A stretch of DNA of 64,000 nt, taken from positions 6,049,751 through 6,113,750 of the forward strand of contig CM034608.1 in the NCBI GenBank assembly GCA_020091685.1, given 5' to 3'. The notes beneath the pieces were generated by a model, which saw only the letters and a list, made by a program, of their open reading frames with translations, searched no databases and was not told the DNA's origin. The DNA comes from Lutjanus erythropterus. Its lineage: Eukaryota > Chordata > Actinopteri > Lutjaniformes > Lutjanidae. The position numbers and the translations under genes are program-made. Positions 10,666-23,700 of the stretch are shown one piece after another. Each line of letters begins with the position of its first letter. The first letter of the stretch is position 1.

Positions 10666-12960
10666 GTGTGAAGCAACTAAATACAACAACTTTGTTACTG
10701 TACTTAAGTAAAGCTTTCAGATATCTGTACTTTGCTTGAATAATTATCTTTCTGACCAGTTTTTACTTTCAATTTAGTGTAAAATTGTATGCAGAGCTTA
10801 TATTATTCCTGTAAAACTGTGGACAATTTTCCTGACTAGTGTTGGCATGCTTGTGGATGAAGGGGTTCTTTGTTATGTCTATTGTGGAACTTCCCTAAAA
10901 TGCACATTTTTGGTCCAAGTTCCAATCCTGTAGTATGTCTGCTGGACGCAGTACATTCATTTCCATCCAAGCTGTCTTTTCACACTGGGATGTTTTTCTG
11001 CTAAAAGAATAATCTTGGTCAGTTAGAAATCTGCCTTGATATTAAAATGATTCGATAGTATTTTAAACATTTATATCCACTAATACAGTAATATCAAGCC
11101 TAATCAGCTGGGAGGATTTTATTGTGAAAGGCTGTGACACAACCTTTGACCCCACATCCTGTCAAACACATTGTTTACTTTGGCAGCGTTGAAGGCTAGC
11201 TGCTGGCTAAAATGGATGACATAAAAGCAAAATTAGCCAGTTATCATTATATTTGGTGCGCCCCGCCTGCAGTAACTTTGCAGACCCCCTAGGGGTTACA
11301 GACCCAGGCTTGGGTATTATCCCATCAACTACATGAAACAGATCACAGCAAGGACCATCCAGAGAAACCAGGTCGCGATCCCTGGAAAGCAACACCGCTG
11401 TTGAGCCCTTCAGTGTAACTCATCCTTATTGTATTTCTTTGTTTGTAATAGTTTGTCTTGTAAGTAAAGAAAAAATCAAACACAGCTTTTTGTCCCCAGA
11501 TAGGAGGTGGGTCCTCACAGTATGAGTGTGTGGACAACATAGTGTCTCCACACTATGATTAGCAGTATAAGAAAGAAAACAACTACAGTTGTATAAGTCA
11601 TTGCCTGCAGGTGGCTCTTGTGTAAAAATTGTGGGAATTTTTATCCTATAGCTTGTAAAAGTTAAATGCATTATTCACTCACATCAATGACATAGTGTGT
11701 CCATTGAGCGCAACTTAGTGTTCAGTGTCTTGCCCGAGGCCACGTCACTGTGGTAGCTGAGCACTGAGCGATTGATGACATCAGCAGGTGTAAATCTGCT
11801 GATGCAAATGTTATTGTCTGTTATTTTCTGAGCCTGGTTTCAGTGCTTCTCATTAATTACAGTGTGCGTCCTTATTCTTGAAATGAATCTGAAACAGTTT
11901 TGTGTGGACCAGTCTTGACTGATAGTGAACACTGTGCTGGATCATAAATCTGACCCTGACTCCCTTTAAATGACTGTTTGTCCCAGAGGCCCTTGGCTCG
12001 AAGTGCACATTCTTGGTAAGTGCTTCTCATTTTCTAATCTCTGCAGTGAGAGGAAATGGTCATTGTTAAGCACTGCCCTCGGTGTCATCACCTCTGCATG
12101 ACACCAAAACAAGTCCTTTACTGGTAAAAATGAGGGATGCAAATGTGCAATTCCCGTTGGTCAATTTGATTTTTAATGTCACAAATTATTTGAAAGCCAT
12201 TATAATACATTATAAGCATACTTATATTGTGCTATGCTGTGTTTGTAGCATTGAATAATTACAATTATAAGAGCTCATAAATATTCATAATGATTAATAA
12301 CAGCAATCATAACACACGATAAAGCATTTTAGAATGACTTACATACATTATAATGACTGTAATGAAGTATAATGTATGTTTTTGGGGGACACAACATTAA
12401 CGAAATGTCAATGTCCATCATTCAGTTGTTCATTACCAAAAAGTTCTGTTAAATTGGATATTCAGTCTCTGTTATGACCTGCTGACAGAAAACTGTTAAT
12501 GACAACAGTGTCCTCTCATATGAGGGGAGACGTGTCAGTGAACAGGAAGAAATTTAAATAAAATGTGTTATGATAATGACACTACGATGTAGTGTTACCC
12601 TCATCAAAATATTCCAACAGACAGCAGATGCACACTCATTACTCTGGTGCGGAAAATAATTTATTACAACTATTAGCAAAGAAAGGTCAGCGTGAGACGT
12701 GTGAGCTGCAGCTGCTCAGTCAGTGGTGACTGCGGCACTCTGCAGAGATTTGTTCACGGCAAGTTTTAAAACCTTAAAATAATCACCACGCTCTAGCCTT
12801 ACCACAATCATGACATTTGTGACATGGTGTCTCATGTGTCATAGGTCTGGTGTTTCTTATTATCCCTTCCCCTGCCTGTGGCACTCAGCCTCAATCACAC
12901 TGGGGCAAAAGATGACAAAAATATAGATTCGTTTTTTAATAAGAGACTAAATAATTTCCC
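10666..12960. other. Gene-free stretch
   Basis: I see no gene. Near 10666-10745 there is a piece resembling the element at 28188-28941 (TACTTAAGTAAAGC, CTGTACTTTGC). A line near 11720-11760 (CAGTGTCTTGCCCGAGGCCA) is of a dispersed-repeat type. The 11.2-11.5 kb short frames on the minus strand have no recognisable product. Confidence 0.45.
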
Positions 12961-12976
12961 AATTCTTGCTGAGTGT

Positions 12977-13040
12977 CAGCTGGGATCAGCTTCAGCCCCC
13001 AGTGACCCCCTTATGGATGATTGGATGGATGGAAAATAAA
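12977..13040 (-). mobile_element. LINE 3'-tail fragment (L2/Maui-like)
   Basis: AGCTGGGATCAGCTTCAGCCC, a short tract of CCCC and then GGATGATTGGATGGATGG match the common fish LINE 3' tail, read in the reverse sense. A longer copy of the same family lies in the opposite orientation at 51176-51440. Only the tail is present. Confidence 0.5.
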
Positions 13041-15330
13041 TTTCTACAACAGCTGGGTGCTGTAGGTTTTATCAGAAATTAATCAAACAGGCGTAAATAT
13101 TGTTCTTGTTGTGGACTATTTTCAACGGTGGATTGATACATGTTTGGTTTTTGGGTGTGCGGCTTAAAATATATATTTGCTTGTTATTATTTCATGCTAA
13201 ATTAAATTATTGAGGAACTTACATGTAATCCATCATAATGTAAGAAGTTATGTTTATTAATGTAATTGAGATTGAGAATCTTATAGAGATGTTGTCTACA
13301 TTTAATACAAAAAAACCCCAAAAAAACCAAAACAAATCACTAGGAGGTTGGCCCATAACAAGGTTTAACAGCAATAATTTGATCTTTCAAAATATAATCT
13401 GTTGTAATGTTCACTGGATAAATTATTATTATTTTCATATAATGTACATTAATAAACTTGCTGATATCTTTAAGCATCACTACAGCTACATTATGTGTAT
13501 TATATATGAACCACTTATGAAATTCATGTTTACAAATGCTATATTGAATAGGGACACTCAAAGTAAAGTGTTACCAGTGTTACTAATCCATACCGTCATT
13601 TTGGGGCTCATGTGTTTTTTAAATACATGAGATTAGAAAATCTTTGTATTTCTTATGCCTTTTCACTTGCAACTCTCTGATTTACACACTTCGTAAAAAA
13701 TCAGCTGACACTTTTATCTTCTGGTTCTTAAATCGCCTGGAGAAGAGAAGCAACACCTGCAGAAGGTATCAAACAGCAGCAGAACAAACGATGAGGCTCT
13801 GTTTGATGTCCCACTTAAAATGACTGACTGTGAAACCAGACAAAGTGACACTGACACCTGCTCCAGGTTCAGTGAGGTCAGGTTTAGGGAGCCAAAAACA
13901 GACCAGGCTTTAAGATTTAAGAGAGGACAGGGAAGAGGAAGAAGCTTGTGAATGAACAAAAACACTGAGGTAAACAGTAAACAGACCGCTTACTTCTCAC
14001 GCTTCTTAAACGGCCACTAGGGGCTGCAAGTGATTAACAACTGCTTCAGTTGGAAATCTTGTTTTGGCTCAGAACAACATAAGTGGAGGTTATATTAATG
14101 CTGGCATAACTTTGCAAATCTCTGCTGGTTGCATCTGGCGTTGTGGTGACATTGCAGTAGGTGCTTCACCATCTGTTGCCTGGCAGGGCTCTGCACTCTA
14201 CTCAATGCACTTTTCTAGTTAAGTAAAGCAGAAATTGTTGATTTCTGTGATACAGACCCTTCCTAAGCCCTGCCCCCTTTTGCTTTGTGCTCCAATAACA
14301 GTTGATCAAACTTGGTACTTGGCAGAACTATGAATGTATAAGAGACATACCACGGTCGCACAACTGTTATTGGAACACAGAGCAAGGGGCAGGACTTAGG
14401 ACGAGTCAGTTATAGAAGTGTTGGTATGTGCATTTTTTAACTGGACAGACCCAGGTTAGCTGTCTGTGTCTGCTTTCAGTCTTTATGTTAAGCTAAGCTA
14501 ACCATGACTCTCAGTGTTTACAGCAACATATGAGATTGACATCAATCTTCTTAGTCTATCTACAAAAATAAAGAATATGAGCTAATTTCCCAAAATGTTC
14601 TACAATTTTTTAATAGGAAAAGTTAGTGTCTAGTCTAGTCTAGAGTGTAAGATTTATGGGGATTTATTGGCAGAATGTGGCAGAAATGTTTTCTAATACT
14701 CATAAGTATGTTTTCATTAGTGTATAATCACCTAAAAATAAGAATCATGTTTTTGTCACCTTAGAATGATGCCACTAAATTCTACACACTGCTCCTTTGA
14801 TATAGAATTAGAAGTTGTACCAGTTAACTGCTAACTTAAATTTCAATATTTGACAAAAAACACAACATTTAACATTAGGAGTTAAAGAGATTAATTATTA
14901 TACAAAAGACTCACTGACTCACTAGAGTACAGATTTAAAATATATTTTTCTTTTACTTCAGTTCAAATGCAGGACCGGAGCACGAGACAAAAGTCCAGAA
15001 AACTTTGCCGAGCCCTCCTCAGGGGGTTGAAGTTAATTTAATAAAAAAGTACACGTAATCAGTCGTGACTTCATTATTGATGGAGGAGGGCTGTGAAACA
15101 TCACGACCTCACAGCAGAGACTTCATTTGTTTGCTTATAGCTCCAGGAGGAACACTCGAGCATGACAAGGAATCCATGTTGGACATAAACTCACCAACAT
15201 AGGTTTCATCACGGAAGAAACACAAGTTAACGCTTTTCAAACTGCACATTTACCATATGCAGTTATTAATTTGATACATTACATTCAGGAGGGACGAGTC
15301 AGTGAACAAATTAGTAGATACAAGGAGTGA
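13041..15330. other. Gene-free stretch with a fold-back element
   Basis: No gene is supported. A 126-codon open frame at 13250-13630 lies in very AT-rich DNA and has the composition of chance sequence. A fold-back element sits at 14256-14408, and a TE-end-like motif (CTTTATGTTAAGCTAAGCTAACC) at about 14482-14504 recurs near 5695 and 40330. Confidence 0.5.
14256..14408. mobile_element. Short fold-back element, about 150 bases
   Basis: The arm at about 14258-14305 (CCTAAGCCCTGCCCCC, CCAATAACAGTTG) is complementary to the arm at about 14358-14405 (CAACTGTTATTGGAACAC, GGGGCAGGACTTAGG). The arms are about 45 bases with some mismatches and the loop is about 50 bases. It would form a stable hairpin. 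It carries no open frame and looks like a MITE. Confidence 0.6.
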
Positions 15331-15765
15331 AATTTCAGAGTGGCGTCAGCAGCATGTTATTTTAAATGTCACCAGTATGTTGTCCCAAGGTTTCCATTAG
15401 GGTCTCAAATTGTAAGCACTTTCATTCAGTCATTGGTAAAATTAACAATCAATGAATCAATTAATCGTTATTTAAAAAAAATACCAAATTTTGCATTTTC
15501 CCCCCTCAATCACAGCAACATATTGTATAGTAGAATATCAAATAACATGAAAATAATCTGTTATAATTCAGATCTTTATTTGATAGTAGACTGATTAAAT
15601 TTTACTTGATTGATCAAATTCTTATCAAACAATTAAACAATTATTGATTAATCATTATCATCCCTAGTTTCCACCACTTTTTGGAGATGTGACAATGTCA
15701 CTTTATATTGCCAGGATGTCACCCGCAACATCGCTGCTAAAACAGGGTCATTGCCAGATCGTCAT

Positions 15766-16145
15766 TGCAACAAATGTTTGTTGTAATGTTGCAGTAACGT
15801 TGCTGCAATGTAATGTTTGAAGTGTAATGTTGCAGGAAGGTCACTGCAATGTAACATTTTAAATGTTATGTTGCAGGATCATTGCTGCAAGGTAACATTT
15901 CAAGTGCAGTGTTGCAGTAACAATGCTGCAACTTAATGTTTTCTTTGTAATATTGCAGGAACATTGCTGTAATGCAAGATTTTAAGCGTAATGTTGCAGC
16001 AAAGTAGCTGCAATGTAACGTTTTAAGTGTAATGTTGCAGGAACATTCATGTTTCATTCATGTCATTTCATGTTTGAAGTGTAATGTAGTAGGAACATCG
16101 CTGCACAGCATTTTAAGTGTAATGTTGCAGGAACGTTGCTACATT
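15766..16145. repeat. Minisatellite, about 37-40 base unit
   Basis: Around nine diverged tandem units share GTAATGTTGCAGGAACATTG, CTGCAATGTAA and TTTTAAGT. Units vary in length through small deletions. The array lies beside a dispersed element (16217-16515) that itself contains TGTTGCAGGA, so it may have grown from that element. Confidence 0.65.
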
Positions 16146-16216
16146 ATGAGTTAATGAACGCCGTGACAAACTGTGTTTGACGGAATACCAGGTCAATTGT
16201 CACATAACAGTAACAA

Positions 16217-16515
16217 CAACAAACCATCTGGTGTGTCAGGTTAGTTGTGGCAACCTACCAAGTGAAATTTTAGTGTCATCGCCAGCACATTGTTTTAAGT
16301 GTTGCCAGAATGTTGCAGGACCCCAGTAGCAATGTAACTTTTGCGACATGTGACATAGCAACTTACCAAGTGAAATTCCGGATTGCCAATGTCAGCATGT
16401 TATTTTTAACATCACCAGTGTATTGTCCCAACATTTCCACCACTTTTTGGAGATTTGACATTTTAGCAAAGTTGCAGCAATGTCATTATATAAACTACAG
16501 GAAACACCATGCAGC
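16217..16515 (+). repeat. Dispersed element copy (family C)
   Basis: It matches 20401-20705 in the same orientation over about 300 bases: AAACCATCTGG, GTGTCAGGTTAGTT, ACATTGTTTTAAGTGTTGCC, GACATGTGACATAGCAACTT and TACAGGAAACA. A third fragment lies at about 15339-15400. No coding capacity. Confidence 0.65.
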
Positions 16516-16984
16516 AGACGTTTAACTGATTTTGCAAAAATACCATAGAACACCTTTCACGCTTCAACATTTCAACAACATAGCAGCAACATAACATTGT
16601 AACTGTGATGCTGCAGTGATGTTACAATGTGATGAAATGTTGAAAGGTTTGTAGGGTGTGCACCAGGAGCAATCAGATGAGCACAGACTGCACCAAATGT
16701 CACTGAGATTGTCTCATTTTTCTACCTCACTCCATCAGAATTATTTGAAAGATGCTGCAATCACGTAGATTTCAACATGTAGGGGCTATAATAATATGGG
16801 AATATAATTTTCATTCATCCACTTTTTTTCTCACAACAGAAAGTATGGATCTGCACCACTGTTTTAAATTCCCCCTATAATACTCATAAAATATATATAA
16901 GTACTTTTTAAAATGAAAGGTTGTTTCCGTCTTCAAGAGAATGATCTGCAGCTCCTGTTCTGCTGTTTCCCTCTAAGCTTGTTA

Positions 16985-17320
16985 ACAACAACAGATCCAA
17001 AAGAGATGAGGAGGGTTTATTCTCTCCGTGGGTCCTGCGAGGCTTTGAAAGCCCGTAACGTAATTCCTCTGACAGCAGAACGCCAGCGGCGCTCCTGCAG
17101 GGGAAACATGACTGAACAGTTCAAGAGCGTATGGATGAAATTTAATCCACACTCTTCACCTCCTCCAATATGCAGGCTGATTTACAGCCAAGTGCACTCG
17201 GCGGCGGCCTCTGAGGAGGCACAGACGGCGAACCTGGAGAATACACAAGCATGCCGCGGCGATGCATTCAAACAGTGTTACGGTGTTTTAGTATCGTCCG
17301 TCCTGCACATTTTCAAGTGA
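16985..17320. promoter_or_regulatory. Candidate regulatory island in the gene-poor region
   Basis: CpG-containing, repeat-free sequence (CGCCAGCGGCGCTCCTGC at about 17081, CGGCGGCGGCC at about 17200) inside AT-rich DNA. It is open in one frame over its full length, but the translation has no recognisable motif, so a non-coding role is preferred. This is an inference from composition. Confidence 0.25.
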
Positions 17321-17757
17321 CTTTGTGGAATCTGACTCCCATGAGGGAAAAGTTTAATGCTCTAGTCAGCAGGTCATGATTTTTTTGTCAAGCTCTTCTT
17401 GTCAAAAAGACAATGGCAAATCTGAGTGACAAATCACGTTGTTTGGAGGGAATAAAACTTCAGGATTTAGAGACTGAAAAGACAGCAAAGCTATTGTCTT
17501 GCGGAGCATGAATACAAATTTTTACGTCTATTTTTTTTTGGTTGATTTGACAGCACACAATAATACGGTGCCATGCTGACATTAAAAAGTGTTGTTTGAA
17601 TCAACAATAAACATAATTATTACTGATTTCTCTGTGGTATTTAAAGATTTAGAGACGGTCAGAGGGGTGAGAAGACGATGCTCAATCAGCTCAGTGCTCA
17701 CTAACAGCAACACAAGAGTTTTAATTAGCGTTTTGATGTCCAGGGAAAAACTTTGCA

Positions 17758-18906
17758 GGACAGTCCACCCCAAATCAAAAATGCATATTTTTTGTAGCAT
17801 TATTTATCCATCTTGATAGCTTTTGTGTGAGTTGCAGAGGTTTGGAGATATCGGCCATAGGAACTGCTTTCTTTCTGCACTAGTATCAACCAGAATTACT
17901 TTATTTTCTACTAGAAAGAAAGTAGTTCCTACATGAAACTGCTCACAACAAAGTCTGTGGATTATCTTGAGAAACTGGGTCAAAAGGTTTGGCAATAGAA
18001 TCTAGTTTTGAATTTTTCAAATGGTTGCTGGATGTAGGTCGGTATAAAGAAACCAGTTCCTAAACATGACTGCTCACAGCAAGGTCTGTGGATTATTTTG
18101 AGCAGGGATTCTCAATGTTCTGATGACTGAGCACCATTTTGTAGAGTGAACATATGATCGAAGACCACACAGGAAAACCTGTGAAATTGTTGTGGGGAAG
18201 CAAATACCTGCATATGAATACAGAATTTGTAGATTGACAAGACTTTGGTATTGGAAGTGTTCTGGTTTCCATTTGTAGTCCGAGAAATGTTGACCAGTCA
18301 CATTTGAACAACATGGAGATCAAAAGAGGTGGAACACGTTGGCCAAAATGAAATTTCAGAACCAATTTGTTATTGTCTGACAACACTCAAGCTTTTTACT
18401 AACTTTTAAAAAAATGTATTGTTTCTCCATTCTCCCATGTAAAATTGCTTCTAAGACTGTAAGCAGTCAACAGTGTATGAAAAAAGGAAGTCGTGGTCCA
18501 GATATCCTTGTAACACCGGTTATGGTGGCGCAGTTTGATGCATTAGTTGAGTAGTGAAAGTGAAGTGCTGAAATGGACTATGGGTGATTAAAATATGATG
18601 CTTGAATTTCATGTTTCTAGGGGCCAATATTGGATTTTGATATATCTATCTCTAGCTATAATCTTTAGTGATTGGGTTGTGATTTCTGAGACACTGCTGT
18701 TGAGTTTTTCAAATGCATTTTTGGCACTTTGACAACCAAAAGCCAAGTGCCATCTACTTCTTTTATATTCAAGAAAGGGCAGGCATCTCTACAGCTGATA
18801 TCTCCAAAATTCTGCAACTCACACCAAAAAAGTCTAGATGGATAAATAGCACTACGGGCCACAGGGAAAATACACATTTTTAATTCTGAGATGGACTGTC
18901 CCTTTA
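17758..18906. mobile_element. Possible long member of MITE family A
   Basis: The left end at 17758-17860 (GGACAGTCCACCCCAAATC then ATTTATCCATCTTGATAG) is the reverse complement of the right end at 18740-18906 (TAGATGGATAAATAGCACTA then ATGGACTGTCCCTTTAA). The interior holds a short local duplication around CTGCTCACAACAAAGTCTGTGG (17939) and CTGCTCACAGCAAGGTCTGTGG (18071). No transposase frame is visible. Two separate half-copies are the alternative. Confidence 0.5.
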
Positions 18907-19034
18907 ATTCAACTTTAAAAAGAGCAAAGTTTGATGGACTCTTGTTAGGACATCATTGCAGGACACAGTACTGTGCAGTAGCAGTCACTGTGAGCCAAAA
19001 AGACAAAAAAAGAATAAAAACTCCACCTGCTTAT

Positions 19035-19330
19035 TGTGTGAGGAAGCAGCCAGCTGTGGGCCCCTCGTACACACCTCTGTATTCCTGTGTCGCAGCAGGC
19101 CTTTGATCAGGTAATTGCCCCTTCGGCCCCCGGAGTTTGCATCCCTCCATATGTCGCTATGGCTACCACCTCTCCAGCATCCATCTGCGTGCCCCTTCAC
19201 AGCCTTTTTAAGATGGACTTGTGTGTTATGAGGCTGTGAGTGATGGAGGAAAAGGGCAGCGAGGCGATAGAAGAAGCCCGACCACTTCAACAGCAACCTT
19301 TCTGTGACCGCTCATGTATGATGATGAACG
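19035..19330. promoter_or_regulatory. Candidate conserved non-coding element
   Basis: A repeat-free, balanced-composition stretch with a homeodomain-type core (CAGGTAATTGCCCC near 19109) and an octamer-like TTTGCATCC near 19136. It lies about 6 kb downstream of the htr1a stop. It has no coherent open frame. Inference from composition only. Confidence 0.3.
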
Positions 19331-20400
19331 CGTGTCTCTGTTTTGTCTCTTTTTCTGTGACTCCGTCTGTCCATCTGTCTGTCTGTTTGCCCACCCACCA
19401 CATCCGAGACGCTCCCCGTGTCAGTGTCAGCCGCTGGAATGACGAAATGCAGTTTTTTCAAATTGTAATAAGGACCGTCTTTGTTTCACAGTGAGCCCTG
19501 AGATGCAGCAGATCCACACATGCATGTGATGAGAGGATCAGAGTGCAGGTGGAGCTCGGGGGAAACGGTTAGGGGGCTCAGGATGTTGTTTGAAGACACT
19601 TTGAGGAGGGTGACGCATTTTCTGTTGCAGGGGATCAAATTATGTGAAGGTTTTAACACAAGAGCCCACTGTGTCCCACTGTGGCCAATTTAAATTCACA
19701 ATAGAGATTTTTTACAGCAGCCATATTGATATGAAGTTGCAGGGTAAACACAGGCATCACCGAAGATACTAATTAAAGTCCTCCTTAATTTATAGTCTAC
19801 TAGAAATTTCTTGAACGGATGTTTCCTGTGAACTTTTATGATTGAATTGTCTTCTAAAGGCCTCGATGATGAAACTCAACTTGGCTGCTAAAAGTTGCTT
19901 GTTTTACTTTGCAACATGTGACTTTGGACTGGATTCGCAAGATCACCAAACAATCTATCTTCTCAGGCTTCAAGTTATCTGTTTGTGTCCACACCAAAAG
20001 TGGTGCAGCCAATCAGCTTTTCCCAGGAGGGACTACTGGCACCTACGGTTGTGGTTTTAGGTGTGACGACAGCAAAGAGTGTCCATGGAAGTGGCTCATC
20101 TCAAACAAACAATGGCGGTTCCTGAAGAAGTTAGCATAGATGCTGTGATAGCATTGAAGTGGAGAGTATTTCTTAATTGAAACAAGAGCAAAGAACGACA
20201 CTGAAGGCTTTTCTCCATGGAAAAGATGTTTTCACTCATTTCTGGACTGGATTCAGCAAAAGTTTGCTCTGATTGGTTGAAGTTAGCCTGTGTTCGGCGT
20301 GAGAGACAGATGGTTCATCCAATCACCTGCCAAGTGTTTTTTGAAAGTGCCTGCCCTTTTCCAAACAGTTTCTAAGGACGATTTCCCCAGATGGTTCAGT

Positions 20401-20705
20401 TAAACAAACCATCTGGCGTGTCAGGTTAGTTACCTACCATTTCACCTACCTACCAGGTGAAATTCCAGTGCTATCGCAAACACATTGTTTTAAGTGTTGC
20501 CAGAATGTTGCAGGACCCTAGTTGCAACAAAACTTTTGTGACATGTGACATAGCAACTTACCAAATAAAATTCCAGAGGACCAATGCCAGCATGTTATTT
20601 CTAATATTTCCCAACATTTCCGACCCTTTTTGGACATTTGACATTTTAGTAACGTTGCAGCAGCGTCATTGTATAAAATACAGGAAACATCATACAGAGG
20701 ACATT
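20401..20705 (+). repeat. Dispersed element copy (family C)
   Basis: Second copy of the element at 16217-16515, sharing about 300 bases in the same orientation with roughly one change in six or seven bases by eye. The two copies lie about 4.2 kb apart and flank the 17-20 kb region. No coding capacity. Confidence 0.65.
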
Positions 20706-23700
20706 GGAAAAATGTTTCAAAAATACCATAGAATACCGTAGCAACAAGGTAAATAATGGTTAGGTAAACATTGTAACTAGGGATGGATATCAAGGAATGG
20801 TATTATATTGGTACTGGTTCCTCATTGGTCAGTACTGAAGTGTTGATAAGCTCCTGGACAAACGCTGCTGCTATCAGTATTTGTGTAACATTAATTCGCT
20901 CCAAAGACCACATTCAGATAGAATCAAGCATTGCAGCAATCAGCCACATGGTTGTGAGAGGGTGTGTGTGTGGTGTTTAGCTGTGCTTCGAACACAAATG
21001 CTGCGAAACAATCTGGAAGTAATGTATATTTCTCTCTTTCAGTTGATTTTCTCCTCATTCAGTATGTACCCTGCACGCTGCATGCTCTCTTTTGACACAA
21101 ACAAAACAAAGCTCCTTGTGTCGCTATTTTGCAGCTGCTGTAAACTGCAGCCAGACGCAGACGTCAAAGCTGAGTGCACGAAATAAACCAAGCGAGGACA
21201 CAGCTGGTAGTGCTGTGTTTCTCCATGGAAGTGTGCAGTCAAGATGAGAGACACAGAGACAGAGTGAGTGTAGAAGTGACATGCAGTGTGTCGGTACAGT
21301 TTAGGTTGTTTGTCGGTGACAACACTCTCTACACCTCCTCAAAATCCAAGCTGAGTTCCTGCATCTGAAATGCTGCTGGAAGCGGTTAGCTGTTAGCTCT
21401 GAAGTGCTAGCTGCTAGCTGTTGCCGTAGTTTTTGTTGTCTAAGATCAGTAACCTGAATCAGTTAAACTGGAAAATTGTTTCATTGATGTATTTGTTTTC
21501 AAACATCCTCAGACAGAAGAGGTGCTGGGTGTGTTGGATACATTGTGCTCCTTTGAAAACATTATAGAACATTTGAACGTATTTTTCATAATAGGGTGAA
21601 TTTGGAAACTTTTTTGCATTTTATGGGATCTCGAAATAGCATGAATAGTTTTGTTAGCAACAAATTTGTCCCTAATATTTAAATAAACATTTATGCACAT
21701 GTGGCAAATATTAAAATACAGATTTTGTAAATCCTGTAAGTTTTCAAGAGTTTCGTGATGTAGGGGAGCCCAATGTTTCTTATTTATTATCTTTTTCTGT
21801 AGGTTAAATTGCAAATTTAAAAAACTTTGATTTGAATGTTAAGAATAAATGTATTAAGAGTTTTTCCATTTTTGTTATTTCTTTCTTTTTTTCACCAGAG
21901 TGATGCATTTAAATGTTAAAAACATGCCCCAGACCACCTCAGAGGATTTGGGATCCCTCCTCCATAGTTTCACAAAGTAGCCCCCCCCCGAAAACATTTT
22001 GCATAGGGCCCCCAAATGCTAGAAACAGCCCTGCCTAAGCCTATGACATTTTAATCATAAAACTTAACAGAAAACAAACATTGCTGGGTCTCATATGGCT
22101 CACATTGAGGTTTCCAGTAGACTATTAGTGAAGCAGAGGTTTTCCATTGAGCCAGCATGAACTACAGTAGAACCCAGATGAATAGAACAGGACCTTCATT
22201 ATTATCAGTGCTATCATCTGTGATTGTCCTACTATTTCATGTTAAAATGTCTGCTGTGAAAAGGTCTACTATTACACACATATTAACAGAGATTTTTTTT
22301 CCTTTTATCCCAGTTTAAGCAACTCTAAGGTTATTAAAATAGCCTTTGTCAACTCTGTCTGACAGCACCAGCATAGAATATTCTGTTTCAGTAAGTTCTT
22401 TGAAGATTTACAATGTTTATAGAAGTTAAATTTCTGTATTTTTGGACACTTTGAGATCACCACAAAAATACGAAATGAAATTATTTTGGTTTTAATGTTT
22501 ACCTGTGTGGCAGGAGTGTGTTATGACCATCCCACCAATAGGCCAGTGGGACTGAGGAGGTCATTTAGCTGAAGAGAGTCTATTTTCTGCAGAAACAAAG
22601 CAGATCCACACCTGGAACACACAACTGACAGCTCCCACTGGTCTCCCAGTGGTTTTATTGTGCAGCAGCAGTGGAGGCCAGATGTTTAATACCATCATTT
22701 TCATGCACATCCATAAACAGTTTGCAGGTGCTGGGTAGCAATTATCTGCACGGAGAGAAGAAAATCCCTGAAGAAAAGCCTGGAGGAGGGATATCTCGAG
22801 ACAATGACAATCATATAGAACACATTCACATCGAATAAAAGGAGATTTTTGAAGAGACAGCAGCGTGGGTGCTTTCAGTGCAGTTGTTAAATGACCCATT
22901 TGAGTCTTTTAATTGTGAATATATGGAATATAGCCCTGTATAAGAGCTTTATATAAATACCTGCGGAGTGTTGCTCATTTGGATCCTTAATTTCTCATTT
23001 ACTAATTACCACATATACAGTTTTAATATAGGGTATTAGAACATGTGGAGTTAATTCTAATAGCATATAAATATCTATTATTTCAATGCATGGCCTTTTA
23101 TCTGTAAAATGGTAGAAGACAATGAAAAACGTCCGTCAGAGTTTCCAAGAGCCCCAGGTGATGTCATCAAATGTCTCCTATTGTCTAACCTCATGATTTT
23201 CACAGTGGGGGCCGACGCCCCCTCTGGTGCTGCCAGCAAACTGGATTCAAGATGAAGGACAATGCTAAAAACAAACAAACATGCAATTTTAAACACAAAT
23301 TAATTTTTACGGATATTGTAAAATATAATTTAGAATATATGTGTTATTTAAAATATAACAGTTACTGCATTAATAAAAGTATTTTTTGTCTGTGTACATT
23401 TGCTGCAGTATTGTCAGTTGTTTTGATGTTGTTTTGATGTTTCTTTTTTAATTTTTTTCTATGCCTTCTCTTGATAGGAGAGCTGATGTGAGGACAGGAA
23501 AGGGGGAGAGAGCAAGAGGGTGGTTTGCAGCAAAGGGCCACATGCGGGAGTTGAACCTACAGTCCCAGTACGTTCCACTAAAACAAGCTGCCGGGCTACC
23601 CTGTGGGTTTGTAAAGACACCTTAAAAAAGAGGGTCCAGGCCATAAGCTAATGCTGCTCGAGTGCTTTGGTATGGACAACTTTGGGAACCCCTCACTGTA

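Larger units (their letters stand above)
16521..20400. other. Gene-free stretch with GC-richer islands
   Basis: No gene is supported. Two complex GC-richer islands (16985-17320 and 19035-19330) stand out and are listed separately. Two half-copies of MITE family A face each other at 17758-17860 and 18740-18906, so 17758-18906 may be one 1.15 kb element with a long interior. A 135-codon frame at 16913-17320 falls on the first island but has no recognisable domain. Confidence 0.45.

Noticed and set aside
13250..13630. 126-codon plus-strand frame
   Set aside because: Very AT-rich, low-complexity translation with no motif and no splice support.
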